DNA from: Diphasiastrum complanatum
Lineage: Eukaryota; Streptophyta; Lycopodiopsida; Lycopodiales; Lycopodiaceae
DNA length: 64,000 nucleotides
Assembly (NCBI GenBank): GCA_029204225.1
Contig: CM055102.1
Coordinates: 31,426,607-31,490,606 of the forward strand
Direction: 5' to 3'
Below, piece after piece: positions 47,243 to 59,161 of this stretch (its first letter is position 1; every line of letters starts with the position of its first letter). Position numbers and translations under genes: made by a program. A model generated the notes under the pieces. The model did not search any database, was not told the origin of the DNA, and worked only from the letters and a program-made list of their open reading frames with translations.

Positions 47243-48775
47243 ATGGAAATACGTGCGGCTAAGCCAAGAACGAGAAGCCAAAAAGAAAAATTTTCAAAAC
47301 ATTGTGGCCAAGCAAGATAAGATCATCCTTGAGTCCCAGAAGCAGCTAGAAGACACCACGAAGGCCCTGCAGCAAGTCTTGGACAAGGTGAACCAATTAT
47401 GGGACATGACGTGCAAGGCCCAAGCAGGCGCTCAATCAACGAAGCCACGGGACGATGATGGGAATGATGGAGCAGGGAATCAAGGCGGGCAAACCCACCC
47501 TTCAGACGGTAGCTCGGGATCGGGTGGCCAGAGAGCCGAGGCTGCTTCTAGAACTGTTTCCCGACCCCCTCCCACTTTTAACCCCTACTCCTACTCTGCT
47601 TTCAACTTTTTCAAAACATTCATTTCAACTTACCCGATTCTTTCACCTTCCCTCTCACCATCACCTCCTAGCAAAATAATAGGCCCATCAAAAGGCCCAA
47701 CTAACACCTACAAAGCCCAACGGGATGAGTTCCTCCAACAACTCCACTCCCCCTGGTGCTTCGTATAACTTGTTGATCCCACCTCCTCCTAAACCTATCA
47801 CCCCCGCACCCCTCTCTCCAAATCATTCCATCCCTGACCTTCCAAAAACTAACACGAACATTGGAGGAGATGATGACTTCTTGAAAGATCAACCAGAGAC
47901 AAGAAGGTTCTCGTCCAGGCAAGACACGGGCGCAGCTGAGCCATCGACAAGTGAGAAAGCCAAAGAAAAAGACACGGGCACCAAGGCCCCCTAGATGATT
48001 ATCTGGCGAGGCCATCCCAACCGTGTAGGACAACTTCCCCTACCAAGACCAGAGGCAAATTGGCTAACACAAGAAAGTCAGAGAAATTTGAGAATAAATA
48101 CCCTCCCAACATGAGGGGAGGCAAAGAAGACATTAATCAAAGCCAATACTCCACCAGGGCCGAGATCATTGCCACGTTACAACCGCAACCAGAATGGCGG
48201 AATAAAGTCCTGAAAGATAGCAAGCGACTCAGGAGTATTTGAAGGCACCAGCATGGAAGCGGGTGGATCCTTTCTACATGCCACTCAAATGCAGAAATCC
48301 ATGGCCGGTGGAAAAGCCACGAGCAGATTTGGTAAACTGGCCAGTCATTCCGGGAATTTCAGAGAGAACCTACCCGGATGATCTGAGGCTGCAGTTACTC
48401 GACTTTGGGCATAAATACAAAACAAGTGCTAATCTTTGCGTGCAAGAAAGTGCCGAGTATTGCAGATCCATGGCCTTTCTGAGCAGCAAGATTGTTTCTG
48501 GGATCGAGGCTTGGAGCCCATCAAAATCAACCCAAATATAGCCCTCCAATCGGAAGAAGACCATGAGATGATGGCCAGGCTATACTACAGAGCGGCCTTC
48601 ATGTCGTCACGCTATGTGACCATGGTGGAAGACTGGCAGAAAATGGGCTTCGTGGAAAAGGTAAGAGAATATTTGGGGCCCCTCAAATTTGGAAGTAAGC
48701 TCCGCTTCCAAGTTTTTGAAGCCTTGGGGCGAAAGATGAATGAGAGAAAGCAAACAGCATGACGACGAGACGAGC
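47243..48775 (+). pseudogene. Unrecognised coiled-coil ORF relic, 3' part
   Basis: After the insertion the coiled coil resumes (LSQEREAKKKNFQNIVAKQD...KQLEDTTKALQQVLDKVNQLWD), followed by a Gly/Asp/Ser-rich linker, Pro/Ser-rich sequence, and a KEKDTGTKAP tail to 47994. A globular-looking part follows in pieces: EWRNKVLKDSKRLRSI (to 48242), WKRVDPFYMPLKCRNPWPVEK and CVQESAEYCRSMAFLSSKIV (48239-48541), then after a frameshift EEDHEMMARLYYRAAFMSSRY and VEKVREYLGPLKFGSKL to a stop at 48760. It reads like one protein of several hundred residues broken by at least three frameshifts. No family recognised, no polymerase or zinc motif. It ends 49 bp before a possible LTR start with a purine-rich run. 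Confidence 0.45.
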
Positions 48776-48808
48776 AGGACTCACAAGAAGTTCTCAGGAA
48801 GGCTGGAA

Positions 48809-49640
48809 TGTAGCGGCCAATTGAGAGACTTCCAATTTTGAAAAAAATAATAATAAGAATAATAAGTTTTGCGGATAATAAGCACCTGGTTTTACGGAAG
48901 CGAACGAAGATTCACGCTTTTCCAAGTGCCAAGCGAAAGACATCACCGGTGTTGCAGTGGGTCTTGCAACAAATTAGGGGTGGATAATGTTAGCAGATTC
49001 CAGAGAATCCCCAGATGTCGAGCCAAGCCGAAGACACGGAATACCTCTCACCCATGACCGAGGAGGTCTCAGAAGGAGGAGAGCAGAAGAAGCTGAGAGC
49101 CGAGCATGAGCGCCGAGAAATTACTAGCTAGGATGACAGTGAAATATCTATGTGAGCCTACATGGTGTATCTTAGAGAAGGAACGACCATGTAGGAGCTA
49201 GTCATATTTCCTAGGCTTTGTAAATAGATGTAGACCCCCCCCCCCCCCCCCCCCCCCCTTAAATTAGTTAGAATGAGCCACCTTTTGATGGTGACCTTTA
49301 GTGGAAGGGCAAATTCCACGTGTAATTTCTAATTTGGTGGAATTGCCACTTGGGCTCCACATGGACAGCCTTCTTGCTTATTTAAGGGCTCCCCTCTCTT
49401 GTGAGGGAGCTTTGAATGTATTGTCAAGTTCTCTTGAGCAAATAAAGAGGATCCTCCATGAGTTCTTGATGATTGCTAAGCTCCTTGGTCATGGCAATGT
49501 TCTTGAGTGAAGTTTCTATGAGCATGCTTGATTTCCTTGTATTGTGGATTAACTAGGATCTTGTTTTCTAGTTTCTTGTTTAGTTGTGGATTAGAATTCA
49601 CTTCTTGTTTATGGAATAAGGTAGAAATCAGCATTCAAGT
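48809..49640 (+). repeat. LTR-like segment with TATA and poly(A) signals
   Basis: A purine-rich AGGAAGGCTGGAA precedes TGTAGCGG at 48809, as a polypurine tract before a 3' LTR would. Later a TATA-like CTTATTTAAGGG (about 49376) and AATAAA (about 49440) are spaced as in LTR promoters. A run of about 30 C lies at 49227-49258. No paired copy was found and the right end is not defined. Confidence 0.4.
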
Positions 49641-51768
49641 AAACTAAATAGGCTGGACTAGTGGTGTAGATCTTGCATACTCTCTTACTCTTTGTGTACT
49701 TTCTCCTTAGTTCATAGTTTTTTTTTTCTGCAATTTGAAAAGTGATAAAACAAATTATTGTAGCTTAAAAGTGTCTCGGCATTTTCAATAAAACTAGAAA
49801 TCTATAATGGCAACAATTGCTTAAGGCACTTCAGGCATCTTCATCTTTACCAGTTCAAGCACACGTATTGTATGTGATCCTTCTATTTTGATTCATCCAG
49901 ATTTAGCCCTTTAATAATTTGGCACATATTTTGAGCATCAACAATAATTTTATCCATTGCATTATCAACGAAGAATGAATCATTGGATCATCTTTAAATG
50001 GGTAGGGTGTGATATTTGTTATAATTTTTATATCCACATTTTTTTTGGCAAGTATTTCTAAATTATTGAAATGGACGATAAATTGTAGTTTTTTACATAT
50101 TTGGGTTCTCCATAAGATATTAAAGCTCTTCTTAATCAACTCTTAGCCTAATCCATCTTCTTGTGATCCTTGAGATCAAAAGAGGTTGTGACTTGCATGT
50201 CCAAGGCTTCTGGTAGAATCAAGTGCATTAATTTCATGACAAAAGTCTCTTTAGGGCATCATTCAACATAGAAATACTCTTTTCATTACAATATATGTAT
50301 AACATTTAAAGAGTAATAGTAACTATTCACCTTTGAAACATGGTGATTCAAACTCTAAAGCAAATATAAAGTTAGGGATATAATGACTAGAAGTCATTAT
50401 GTACTGAATACTAGATGTTATTAGCCATTATGCAAAAACTTTCATGCAAAAGTCTTCTCCAAACATTGTTTTCCTATAAAATCATGCCCCAATTCTATTT
50501 TCCAATGGAGGATATCGTTTGGGAACATGGATTCAATACACATTCCCAAACATAGTATTTTATAATAGAGTGCAACTTTTTTACATAATGTAGTCTCCCT
50601 TTCTTTTCATCACATCATGTAATAGTGAATCTTTAGTCACCACGCCACCAAAAGAATTTTCATGTTTTGTGAATTTTATGCATATTCAATAGTCAAGTTG
50701 TTTAAGAGTTGGAACTTTGCCTATATAGGCATAGCCCTGATTCGTGGGTGTTGTGCAAGTAGATGTTTGGAGCCTTCTATGTGATTTAAAGTGCACACGT
50801 TGTAGATAACAAATTTGGTTGAGCTAGTTTCCCGTATATAAAAAAGAACAATCTTTGTAAATATCACAAAGCTAAAATTCCCTTACCTTTTGCATCCTAG
50901 CATCAACACCGAGGCCACCTCAAAGCATATCTTTAGACCAAAATTTGCCAAAAGTCCCTTAGAGTTTGGAGCACAAGGCTCTAAAATGTCACTATCCATT
51001 GGTTGGGGTTTGAGCCTATGTCTTTCTGTATGCCATGAATGACTCCCCACATCATTGCGATGGACTCATTTTTATACCTAAAGATGTAATGGAGTTTGCC
51101 CAAGCAAGTGAAAAACACAGTATCCCACATCAAGGGAGAGAATTGTAGTGAGTAGAATCAACATGAATCTAGAGAAGGAATCATCCTATCCTTTATTGTA
51201 CGTAGAACAAGGTCTCTAGTTCTAAGGAAACTAGACCCACTTGTCAGCATAACTGATGGAGACAATTATTATCATAATTGGCTTACCCTACAAAAGCAAC
51301 ATTAGATGCGAATTTAGAATGTTGGTCATATTTAGTGTCACCTTCCTTTACTTAGGGATGACATAATAAGATAGAGTTTGAATTGAATCGGAAGTGGCAT
51401 GACATTCTCAATGTCTTGAATAGAGGGATAAGATGCCCAATTTATATGCCAAGTATGTGCTTCAGATGAACCCAAATGAAGATGCCCACTAGATGACAAA
51501 GTGAAAGGTCAATTGAGCGAAGCATAACTTATAAGCACATCATGAAAATTAAACACGTGTTTGGCTCCCCTTAAAGACTTATCACATCTATTTTTTTGTG
51601 TAATAATTGAACTATTAAGAATCTAGTTCAAATTGCAACTTGATAAGAAAGATTGTTTAAAATCATAATGACTTGAAGTAGTCAATAATATATTTGTCAA
51701 TAATTTATAAAACAAACTTGGGAATGTAGTTAGGGTCCAATCAATAAAGCTTTTACTAAATGTTGGTT
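49641..51768. other. AT-rich DNA without a gene
   Basis: No domain seen on either strand. A minus-strand frame at 49903-50139 is the longest and is unrecognised. Confidence 0.4.
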
Positions 51769-51879
51769 AATTTTCAAATTGTTAATTGAGTATTGTGTTT
51801 GTCTGTGTGTGAAGTTATATATATATATATATATAATTTTCAAATTGTTCATTGAGTATTGTGTTTGTCTGTGTGTGAA

Positions 51880-51947
<68 letters not shown>
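51769..51947 (+). repeat. 66-bp tandem duplication with (TA)n
   Basis: AATTTTCAAATTGTTAATTG...GTGTGTGAAGTT plus a TA run occurs at 51769-51834 and again from 51835 with only a few differences. The second TA run is longer (about 51883-51947). Confidence 0.9.
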
Positions 51948-51951
<4 letters not shown>

Positions 51952-54250
51952 TGAGATTAGGAACTTTATACATTACAAAAAATAGATCATAAAGCAATAA
52001 AATAACATACTAAATGAAGAATACATAAGGGGGAGATAGCAAAAGGGTCATTTCTAAGTTCCTTGACATTTCTTCATAGTCATACGCACCAAAATACTAT
52101 GGATTTGGTAAATTTGCAAGCTAGAGAAATTTTAGGATAAAAAAAGTCAAGATCGTTAAGAACAAGATTTTCCAGTTGAGGGTTTTGAACTTCATGTGGA
52201 TCTCCTAAACATGACAATGATGATGAGGATGTTGCAAAGGAAGAACAGATGGCAAAAAGTTTTTTCAGGGACAATACATTTAGAGCACTTCAGGGAATGT
52301 GAACTTTTATCGTTGCATCTTACATGAGCAACTTGATGCATAAGTTTGAGAGCAACAGGTTTAATTTTTCTAATTCTTTTGAATCTAGCTTTCTTATGTT
52401 TAGACACATCATTGGTGCCCCATTTGGCATTGATTCAAGAGCAAGAGAAGTCATTATCTTTGGTAGCAAAGTATTTTTGGAATAAAAATTCTTGCTAGGT
52501 TTGTCTTGAGCTTTGAAGACCCATCCTGATAAACTAGATGTTTAAGATATTGTTGAAGATAAAATGACCTTTGATGAAGTCAATCTAGTTCCTGCTTCTT
52601 TGGTATAGGGAAACATCAATAGTTGACTTCATGTATAGGATATTTTCGAAGATGGAATGACCTTTGTTGAAGCAAGTTTGGTTCTTGGACATTAATGTTG
52701 GGAGGCAAGGTGTTAAGTGCATTGTGAGAGCTTTAACAACGATCAAGATAAGAGGACAATCAAGGATCAAATAAGGGTGACTAATTTCAAAGATGGGGTG
52801 AATGATTCCTTCAAAGAAGTAGGAGGGAAAGGATTGGAGGACATATCAGAGTCAAGGAGGTTAAGGAGAGAAGAGTGAAGCTAATTCGAGTATGCCGCAA
52901 GAAAGAAGTCGAGAGTGACACCATCAATATTGGGAGATTCTTCATAGTGAATAGTTTTAAGGGCTATGAGGAGATCATCAACAATAAGAAACATTTTGAG
53001 GGATGAGATGAGCTTCGTAGGTGAAGGTTATGATAAGTGACAATATGTAGACAAAGGGGTAGCAAACTTAGACAAGTGATTGGCAAGGAAGAGAGTGAAA
53101 AGTTATGATAGTTTTAAGGGGGAAGGAGGGGGAGGTGTTGTTAATGCCAAAAGGGACATATTTTTTTAAATGTTGGCTTTTAAATCTTATGAAAAGAAAG
53201 CCAAAGGGAGGGCAACCTCTTTCAGCAAGAGAGGTGATTATGCTTTATGAAGGCTACAACTTTAGTGTGGTCTAGTGATTTAAGTTGGTTGGTGGTAGAG
53301 AAATTTTTTGGTATTCCAAAAAAGATTTGGATGAGAAACTCCATGTGAATAATGTCTTTATAATGTAATTGGAGAGTTATATTGAATTTTGATTCTTATA
53401 GTACCTATGTCATTTTATGCCAATCATGAGACTTCAAGCTTCATAGCTTGCCATATGCAATGAACGATTTTCGAAAACTACCAGCATATCATGTTGGCAT
53501 GCATATGTGTCTAATCACATCCTTCATGTGCTTGCTGCTTGTTTTTGTGAAAACCCATGGAGGTCGTGGGATGATTTGTCGTCCATCCCCTCTATTTTGG
53601 ATAGACAATTGTCACATTATCTCCATATCTTTCAATTCCTCTAGAACTTTTTATGAGTTCTTCTTCTAGTGAAGTGTTTGGATAAGGCCCCTCAAATATT
53701 TCTGACTATATGCGCATGATTCACTAAGTGGTCGATTTTAGGTATCTTTTAATATGCTTAATCGTAAAATATGGGTAGATGTTTTGTAGCTTGAGTTGAT
53801 TGTGATGATGGTGAAACATTGTTTAGTTTTTGGAACCAATCCAAACTTATGAGAAGAATAGTTTCCACATTATTGCCATCTTGCGACAAAAGTGCCTTCA
53901 AAAACTTGCGTTAAAAAATACCAAATGGAGAAATACAACACCCTAGAAATGAATTTGAATTAGAGACACATTTTTTTAAAGTTGAAGACCACTTTTGGAA
54001 CCATCAACATGAAGGTTTTTCACATACACACACACACACGCACACACACACACACACACATTTTAAAAAGAAATTTTAAAAACTTGTATTTGAAAAATAT
54101 AGTACATCAACCATTTTTTAACATAAAAAACAACAAAATATTCAAGGTACCAATGTATTCACCTTAAACATGATAGACGATGGCTTGATACCAATTGTCA
54201 GGATCTGCATAAGTCATCCCTCGTAAGGTAACCACACGTGATGAACACTT
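51948..54250. other. AT-rich DNA without a gene
   Basis: No recognisable coding region on either strand. A minus-strand frame at 52192-52407 has a C...CSKC spacing but matches nothing I know. A (CA)n run lies at 54021-54060. Confidence 0.4.
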
Positions 54251-55213
54251 TGTTGGAAAGAGGTGATAAGATGAAAGAGAGAATAATTCGACAAAGTCGA
54301 AGTAGGTAAACGACTTCATCTAGCGCGGCGGAAAAAACCTACTTTCCTGTGCATGAGAAATCACACTCAATCTTTAGCAACTAACTTTGAAATCGCTAGC
54401 AACTAAGTGATTACGTAGCCAAATATAAAGCATCGAATTATCAGACAAATATCAGTTACAAAAGAATTACAGACAAGCATTCATACTGACATGATACTGA
54501 ATGCAATAAAAGATAGATTGATTCACTAGAAGAAACAAATCAGAATGGAAATGAGCACAAAGGAATTGCGGATCAAAGCAACGTGCTCTGAGCCATCTCT
54601 GAGTAACTGTAACTCTATCTGAATTAAGCACTTCTGCTAATAAGCAGTAAGCGCAATAGCAAACTCTAAATCAACTCTAAAGAACTAAGCTAGAATGCTC
54701 AAGAGTGTCAAGCTTGAAAGCTTGAGAGAGATGCTAACTATGCTTCAATACTTGATTATTCAAGATGATGATCTACATGCTTAAAATGTAGAAGTATCAG
54801 CAGCTATTTATACTAATAAATTAGGTTGTAAATTGCGACATCCAATTGGCTGTGATGTGCTAGCATCCATCTAGTTAGGACTTCCCAGAAATTCACTTGC
54901 TGACAATTAATGCAAGTCGGTGGCTTTAATTCCAAATGGAACGTTATTTGTCACTCTGAAGAAATGAACTGTTTTTCGCACATTTCATATTTTTCCAAAA
55001 AATGCGAGCCAAAAAATGCGACATGCAAAAAATGAGAAAAAATCGAAGTGTTCAAAGTTTTTGAAGTGGCCGAAGCGACAATAACCACCTGTGAATCATT
55101 TCCGAGTAGTTTTCCATACTGTGTAAAAACACGAAAAAAAATGGTAGGTTTGGATAATTGATTGGATGAAGATTAAAAGTCGATTAGTCGATTTGTAGGA
55201 GAATAATCCAACA
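54251..55213 (-). repeat. 3' LTR of copia element
   Basis: TGTTGG...CCAACA in plus orientation, about 963 bp. It is similar throughout to the LTR at 59162 but lacks a block of about 35 bp near 54352 and a 27-bp duplication near 55065 present in the other copy. Many point differences suggest an old insertion. Confidence 0.92.
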
Positions 55214-55226
55214 CTCCCCCTTAGTC
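55214..55226 (-). other. Polypurine tract of copia element
   Basis: On the minus strand GACTAAGGGGGAG abuts the LTR; the AAGGGGGAG core is a typical polypurine tract. Confidence 0.85.
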
Positions 55227-55318
55227 TAAATCCATGAATGCCTTGACCTTCAAACGTAGTTCTTCACATAGCTTTCTATGTGTATCCAAGCCTAATGCTT
55301 TGGTAAGAATAGTTGTTG

Positions 55319-56050
55319 TCATATCTTGCGTTCGACAGTACTGCAAGTTAATCTCTTTGTTGAGAAATTTTCTTCTGACGTAGTGGTACTTGATTTCAAT
55401 GTGCTTACTCCTGGAATGAAACCTATGTTGGCCGATAAGGCAATGGCACTTTGATTATCACAAAATAAATTCATCAAAGCATATTGATTCAGACCGATAT
55501 CTGAGAGTAAGTTCCTCAACCAAATTGCTTCCTTTGTAGCTTGAGAGGCTGCGATATACTCTGATTCAATGGAAGATAGAGCTATCGATGATTGCTTGTG
55601 AGTATTCCATGAAATAGGACCATTGTTGAGGAAGAATGTAAATCCAAAAGTGGATTTACAAATGCCTACATCTCCTACCCAACTTGCATCTGTGTAACCA
55701 CTGAGTAAATTGAGTTTGTCGTTGTCGACTGTTCGATAACAAATGCAAAAATTTCTAGTAGCTCGAAGATATTTCATAACTCTGACAAGAGCTTTCCAAT
55801 GTGTTATACCAAGGTTAGTCATAAACTGACTTAGGAAGCTGACTGCAAAAGCTATTCTTAATAAGAGATGAATACTCTTTATCCATAGCTTCTTTTCAGA
55901 GATCGAAATCGGGCTGACTGAGTGCCTCTTCGATAGTCGTCGACTCCTGAACAAGATAGGCTGTAGACTCATTAATATACCTAATAGGTGGTCTGCTTTT
56001 GGGTGAAAGAGGAAGTTGATCATTTCCATCATGTTGTAGTTGTTGAACTA
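55319..56050 (-). pseudogene. Copia RNase H with RT deleted
   Basis: Minus strand: EEALS/DFDLGKEAMDKEY-type sequence, the lead-in to the copia reverse transcriptase, occurs at about 55870-55935. It then jumps to AVSFLSQFMTNLGITHWKALVRVMKYLRAT, the connection to RNase H that normally follows the polymerase. Then LLSGYTDASWVGD, SISWNT-like and SSIESEYIAASQATKEAIWLRNLL and LFCDNQSAI give RNase H. The polymerase with its YVDD motif, about 230 residues, is missing. Frameshifts occur near 55860 and 55430. Confidence 0.85.
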
Positions 56051-56159
56051 CAACATTGTCATCTTCGGATTTGCTGTTGATATGTTGTTTGTCGAGGGTA
56101 GACTTTCAATAGGAATAGTCGACTGAGGAACTTCAAAGTTAAATATGTGGAACGAGTCG

Positions 56160-57000
56160 AACAAGTCACCTACATGGGCTTTGCCTTTTCCCTTGAGGTC
56201 GATAAACTGATCTTCGATGAAGATGACATCCCGGCTAGTGAATATCTTCGACTCGATAGGATCAAACAATGTGTAAGCTTGGTCTGAAGTAGTGTAGCTG
56301 ATGAAAATACATTTGATACTTTGGAAGTCGAGCTTCTTCCTGAGATCATGAGGAATCTACCCATAAGCTGTACAAAAGCTTGTAAGTTTGATAAAGAAGG
56401 TTTGGTACCTGTCCAAACCTCGTATGGAGTGTTGGCTAAGAGACCTTTATTAGGACATCTATTCTGAACGTAGGTTGTTGTTGAAACAACTTCAGCCCAG
56501 AAGGATTTCGAAAGTGTTGCATGCGCAAGCATACACTTTGTCGATTCGACTAAGGTTCTGTTCTTTCTCTCAGTAAGACCATTCAACTAAGGTGAATAGG
56601 AGGTAATGTATTGTTTCTCAATGCCATTGTTGAGGCAGTTTTCTTTAAATTCGGTGGAGATGTATTCTCCCCCGTTGTCAGACCTCAGTGCTTTGATTCT
56701 TTGTCAATTTGATTTTCTGCATGATCTTTGAATTGTCGAAACTTGTTGAAAGCCTCTGATTTCTGCTTAATGAAGTAAAATTCATCAATAAAAGTAATGA
56801 AATACTTTGCATCTAGCAATTATGGAGTTTGCATAGGTCCACATATATCTGAATGAACAATATCTAATAGACCTTTGTTGCATGCCTATGACTTGATCTA
56901 AATGGAATCCTAGTCTGCTTTCCGAGGATGCAGCTATGACGGACAGGGAGATTGACTTTGTTGGTTGGATACTCGAGATCAAGTGCTAGGGATTGTCTGG
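56160..57000 (-). pseudogene. Copia integrase
   Basis: Minus strand: a CGPMQTP/KYFITFIDEF-type core start near 56780-56850 and NGLTERKNRTLVESTKCMLAHA (from 56586), which carries the last catalytic Glu of the DDE triad. VVSTTTYVQNRCPNKGLLANTPYEVWTGTKPSLSNL follows, the copia integrase C-terminal signature. Several stops and frameshifts separate the pieces. Confidence 0.85.
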
Positions 57001-57033
57001 ACATGTTCAATACAGATGCATAATTCAAGTGTC

Positions 57034-57480
57034 CTAAGCAGTGATGTCATAGTAATGTTTTATTGACAATCTATATAAGTATCCCTGCCTCTTGCCGAGT
57101 GCAAGTATCTTATTGCTCCTATCGATAATTCTGCATTGATCAAACTCCAACTCCACCTTATGACCTAAATCTATAACTCTACTTACTGGTAACATATTTG
57201 TATAGAGCTTAGAAACATACAAGACTTTTGATAATAGTTTGTATTGATTATGTTGGAACTCTAATCTTACAGTACCTTCACCTTCGATAGTGTGAGTGCT
57301 ATCGTCGCCAAGATGAACATACTTCTTTGTGCTGTAAGGCGTATAGGAGTGAAAGATCTCATGATGATTCGTCATATGTCAGGTAGCTCCAGAATCCAAA
57401 AAGAATCATCCAAAAATGCCTTTTGGTCTTCGACTATAAATGCGCCTTCGTCCACATTGAGAGATGTTGTAATTGTATTT
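57034..57480 (-). pseudogene. Copia protease/pre-integrase region
   Basis: Minus strand: a WILEL...-type remnant of the protease site, where an active DSGA is expected but not intact, then HHEIFHSYTPYS, VHLGDDSTHTIEGEGTV, KVLYVSKLYTNMLPVSRVIDLGH and GYLYRL. These are the usual copia protease-to-GAG-pre-integrase motifs. Confidence 0.8.
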
Positions 57481-57489
57481 GCTTGTTGA

Positions 57490-58938
57490 TCAGGTTGCTT
57501 GGTTGTGTTCATTGCTTTGAGAACTCTGCAATCCTGGATCTCATGGTTAGTGCGCTTTCAATACCTGCAAAACATCTTATTCTTCGATTGTGGATTTGAT
57601 GATTGTCCTTGACCTTGAGTCGGCTTCTAATTCGATGCAGACTACGGAGCCTTCTGCTTCTATCGTTTTGAGCCTTTGTTGACATATAGAGCATGAGATG
57701 AAGAAGAAGACGAAGTGACCTGACTTCTTCGATTATCTTATTGCAGCAACATAGTGATAACTCTGGTAAGAGTTAAATCTGAGTGTGTAGATATGATCAT
57801 TACCCAGTTCTCATATGTAGAGGGCAAGCTTGAAAGCAATGTCATAATTGCGTCTTGATCATCTTTGACCAATCCGACAGTGGCCATCTATTGCAAGAGA
57901 TTTTTAAACTGGTTAATGTGATTATGAAGAGAATCACTATTCGACATCTTGAGTGTGAAGAATTTCCTTCGTAGATGTAACTTGGTAGCTACGTCTTTCA
58001 CATCATATAGTGAGCTCAAGATGTTGTGAAAATTGTCAACATTTCCTAGCTAGTTTGAGACCTAAATTGGCTAAAATTGTAAATAGTTTTGGTTCTGGAG
58101 TTTTGCACATGTGAACCAGGCCACAATGTTTTTATTTACTGTATTTTTTTAGTATGATGAAGTGTCAAACTTCATACCCTTCAAAATGAGACCATTTTGA
58201 TGTATTTTGGTCATATAAGCCATTTTTAGCTATTTTTCCTATATAGGGAATATCTAGGGTCAAGTACCTTCTAGAGAGAGGAGAGAGAGTCATCTTCCTC
58301 ATCCATAAATAGTAGGGAAGTCGTGGAGAACAGGTTGGAGAAACCTTTTGTATGCTTCATTGAGATCAATAGATCATTGTCATTGTTTCTTCCTCCATTG
58401 AGAGCATTGTTGTGTGTATTGTCTTCAAGCTATTGTGTATGATCTTAGGTGCTTTCCAAAAGTGGTAGGCTGATGTATTATGGACTGTATAATGCTATTT
58501 TGGGCCGCACTTGATGTTTATGGAAGTTTCCATTTGTGATAAATGCTTTTTGATCAAGTTCTTTGCATTCTAGGTAGCATAGAATGTGTTGCCAATTCCT
58601 AGCTTATGTAGTTTGGAGTGCAAGCATTCAAGCCAATGATCTTGGAGTTTAGATCCACTTAGGATCTGTATTTTTCACAGATGTCCCAAACTTCTTTCGA
58701 AGTTTTGGCTTCAGCTATGTGGCCAATTTGAGTATCTGATATATTGAGGATAATAAGCGCGAAAGTATCATCATTCAATTTCCACTTTGAGTCGACTTCA
58801 TCATCTTTAGGCTTTACTTGTAACAACATCCCACAACTCGTTGGCGATTAGCAAGGTCTTCATCTTAAATTTCCACAAATGATAATTGGATCCATTCAGC
58901 TTGTTTGCGATAAGACTGGCTTTACTTTGAGAATCCAT
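57490..58938 (-). pseudogene. Copia gag, split by a solo LTR
   Basis: The minus-strand ATG at 58938 opens MDSQSKASLIANKLNG, then YHLWKFKMKTLLIANELWDVV, a standard copia gag start; a frameshift occurs near 58812. The frame KTSKEVWDI reaches 58685, is interrupted by the inserted LTR, and resumes at 58024 with LSSLYDVKDVATKLHLRRKFFTLKM, then SLPSTYENWVMIIS. A CCHC region follows near 57520-57580, damaged. Gag forms the particle. Confidence 0.85.
58025..58679. mobile_element. Solo LTR nested in copia gag (655 bp)
   Basis: It begins TGTGAAAATTG and ends ATTTTTCACA, giving an 8-bp terminal inverted match (TGTGAAAA/TTTTCACA). The 5-bp duplication GATGT flanks it exactly (58020-58024 and 58680-58684). 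Gag reads continuously across the site once it and one GATGT are removed. A TATA-like CATAAATAG lies near 58304. It differs from all other LTRs here. Confidence 0.9.
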
Positions 58939-59149
58939 CTGGAGCTTAGGTCTGTCGATTGTATCGATGACGTTAAGAAAGAGATACCATGTTTCGCTAC
59001 AATTGAAAATCAATCTTCTAATACTAAAACTGATGCTATGAACTGAAGAATATGATATCAATTTGATATCGCGAAAGATATCAAGTATTAGAGCTTTGAT
59101 ATAACAGATCGCTCTGATATTATAAAGGTAATAGCAAATTAAAGAATTT

Positions 59150-59161
59150 GCTCTGATACCA
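59150..59161 (-). other. Primer-binding site of copia element
   Basis: On the minus strand TGGTATCAGAGC starts directly after the LTR end CAAACA. Confidence 0.9.

Noticed and set aside
49227-49258. Run of about 30 C (others near 8952, 24093, 61790 and 62451)
   Set aside because: Homopolymers this long may be assembly or sequencing artefacts; no function can be inferred.
52192-52407. Possible zinc finger (C...CSKC) on the minus strand
   Set aside because: Cys/His spacing matches no family I know and the frame is short and isolated.
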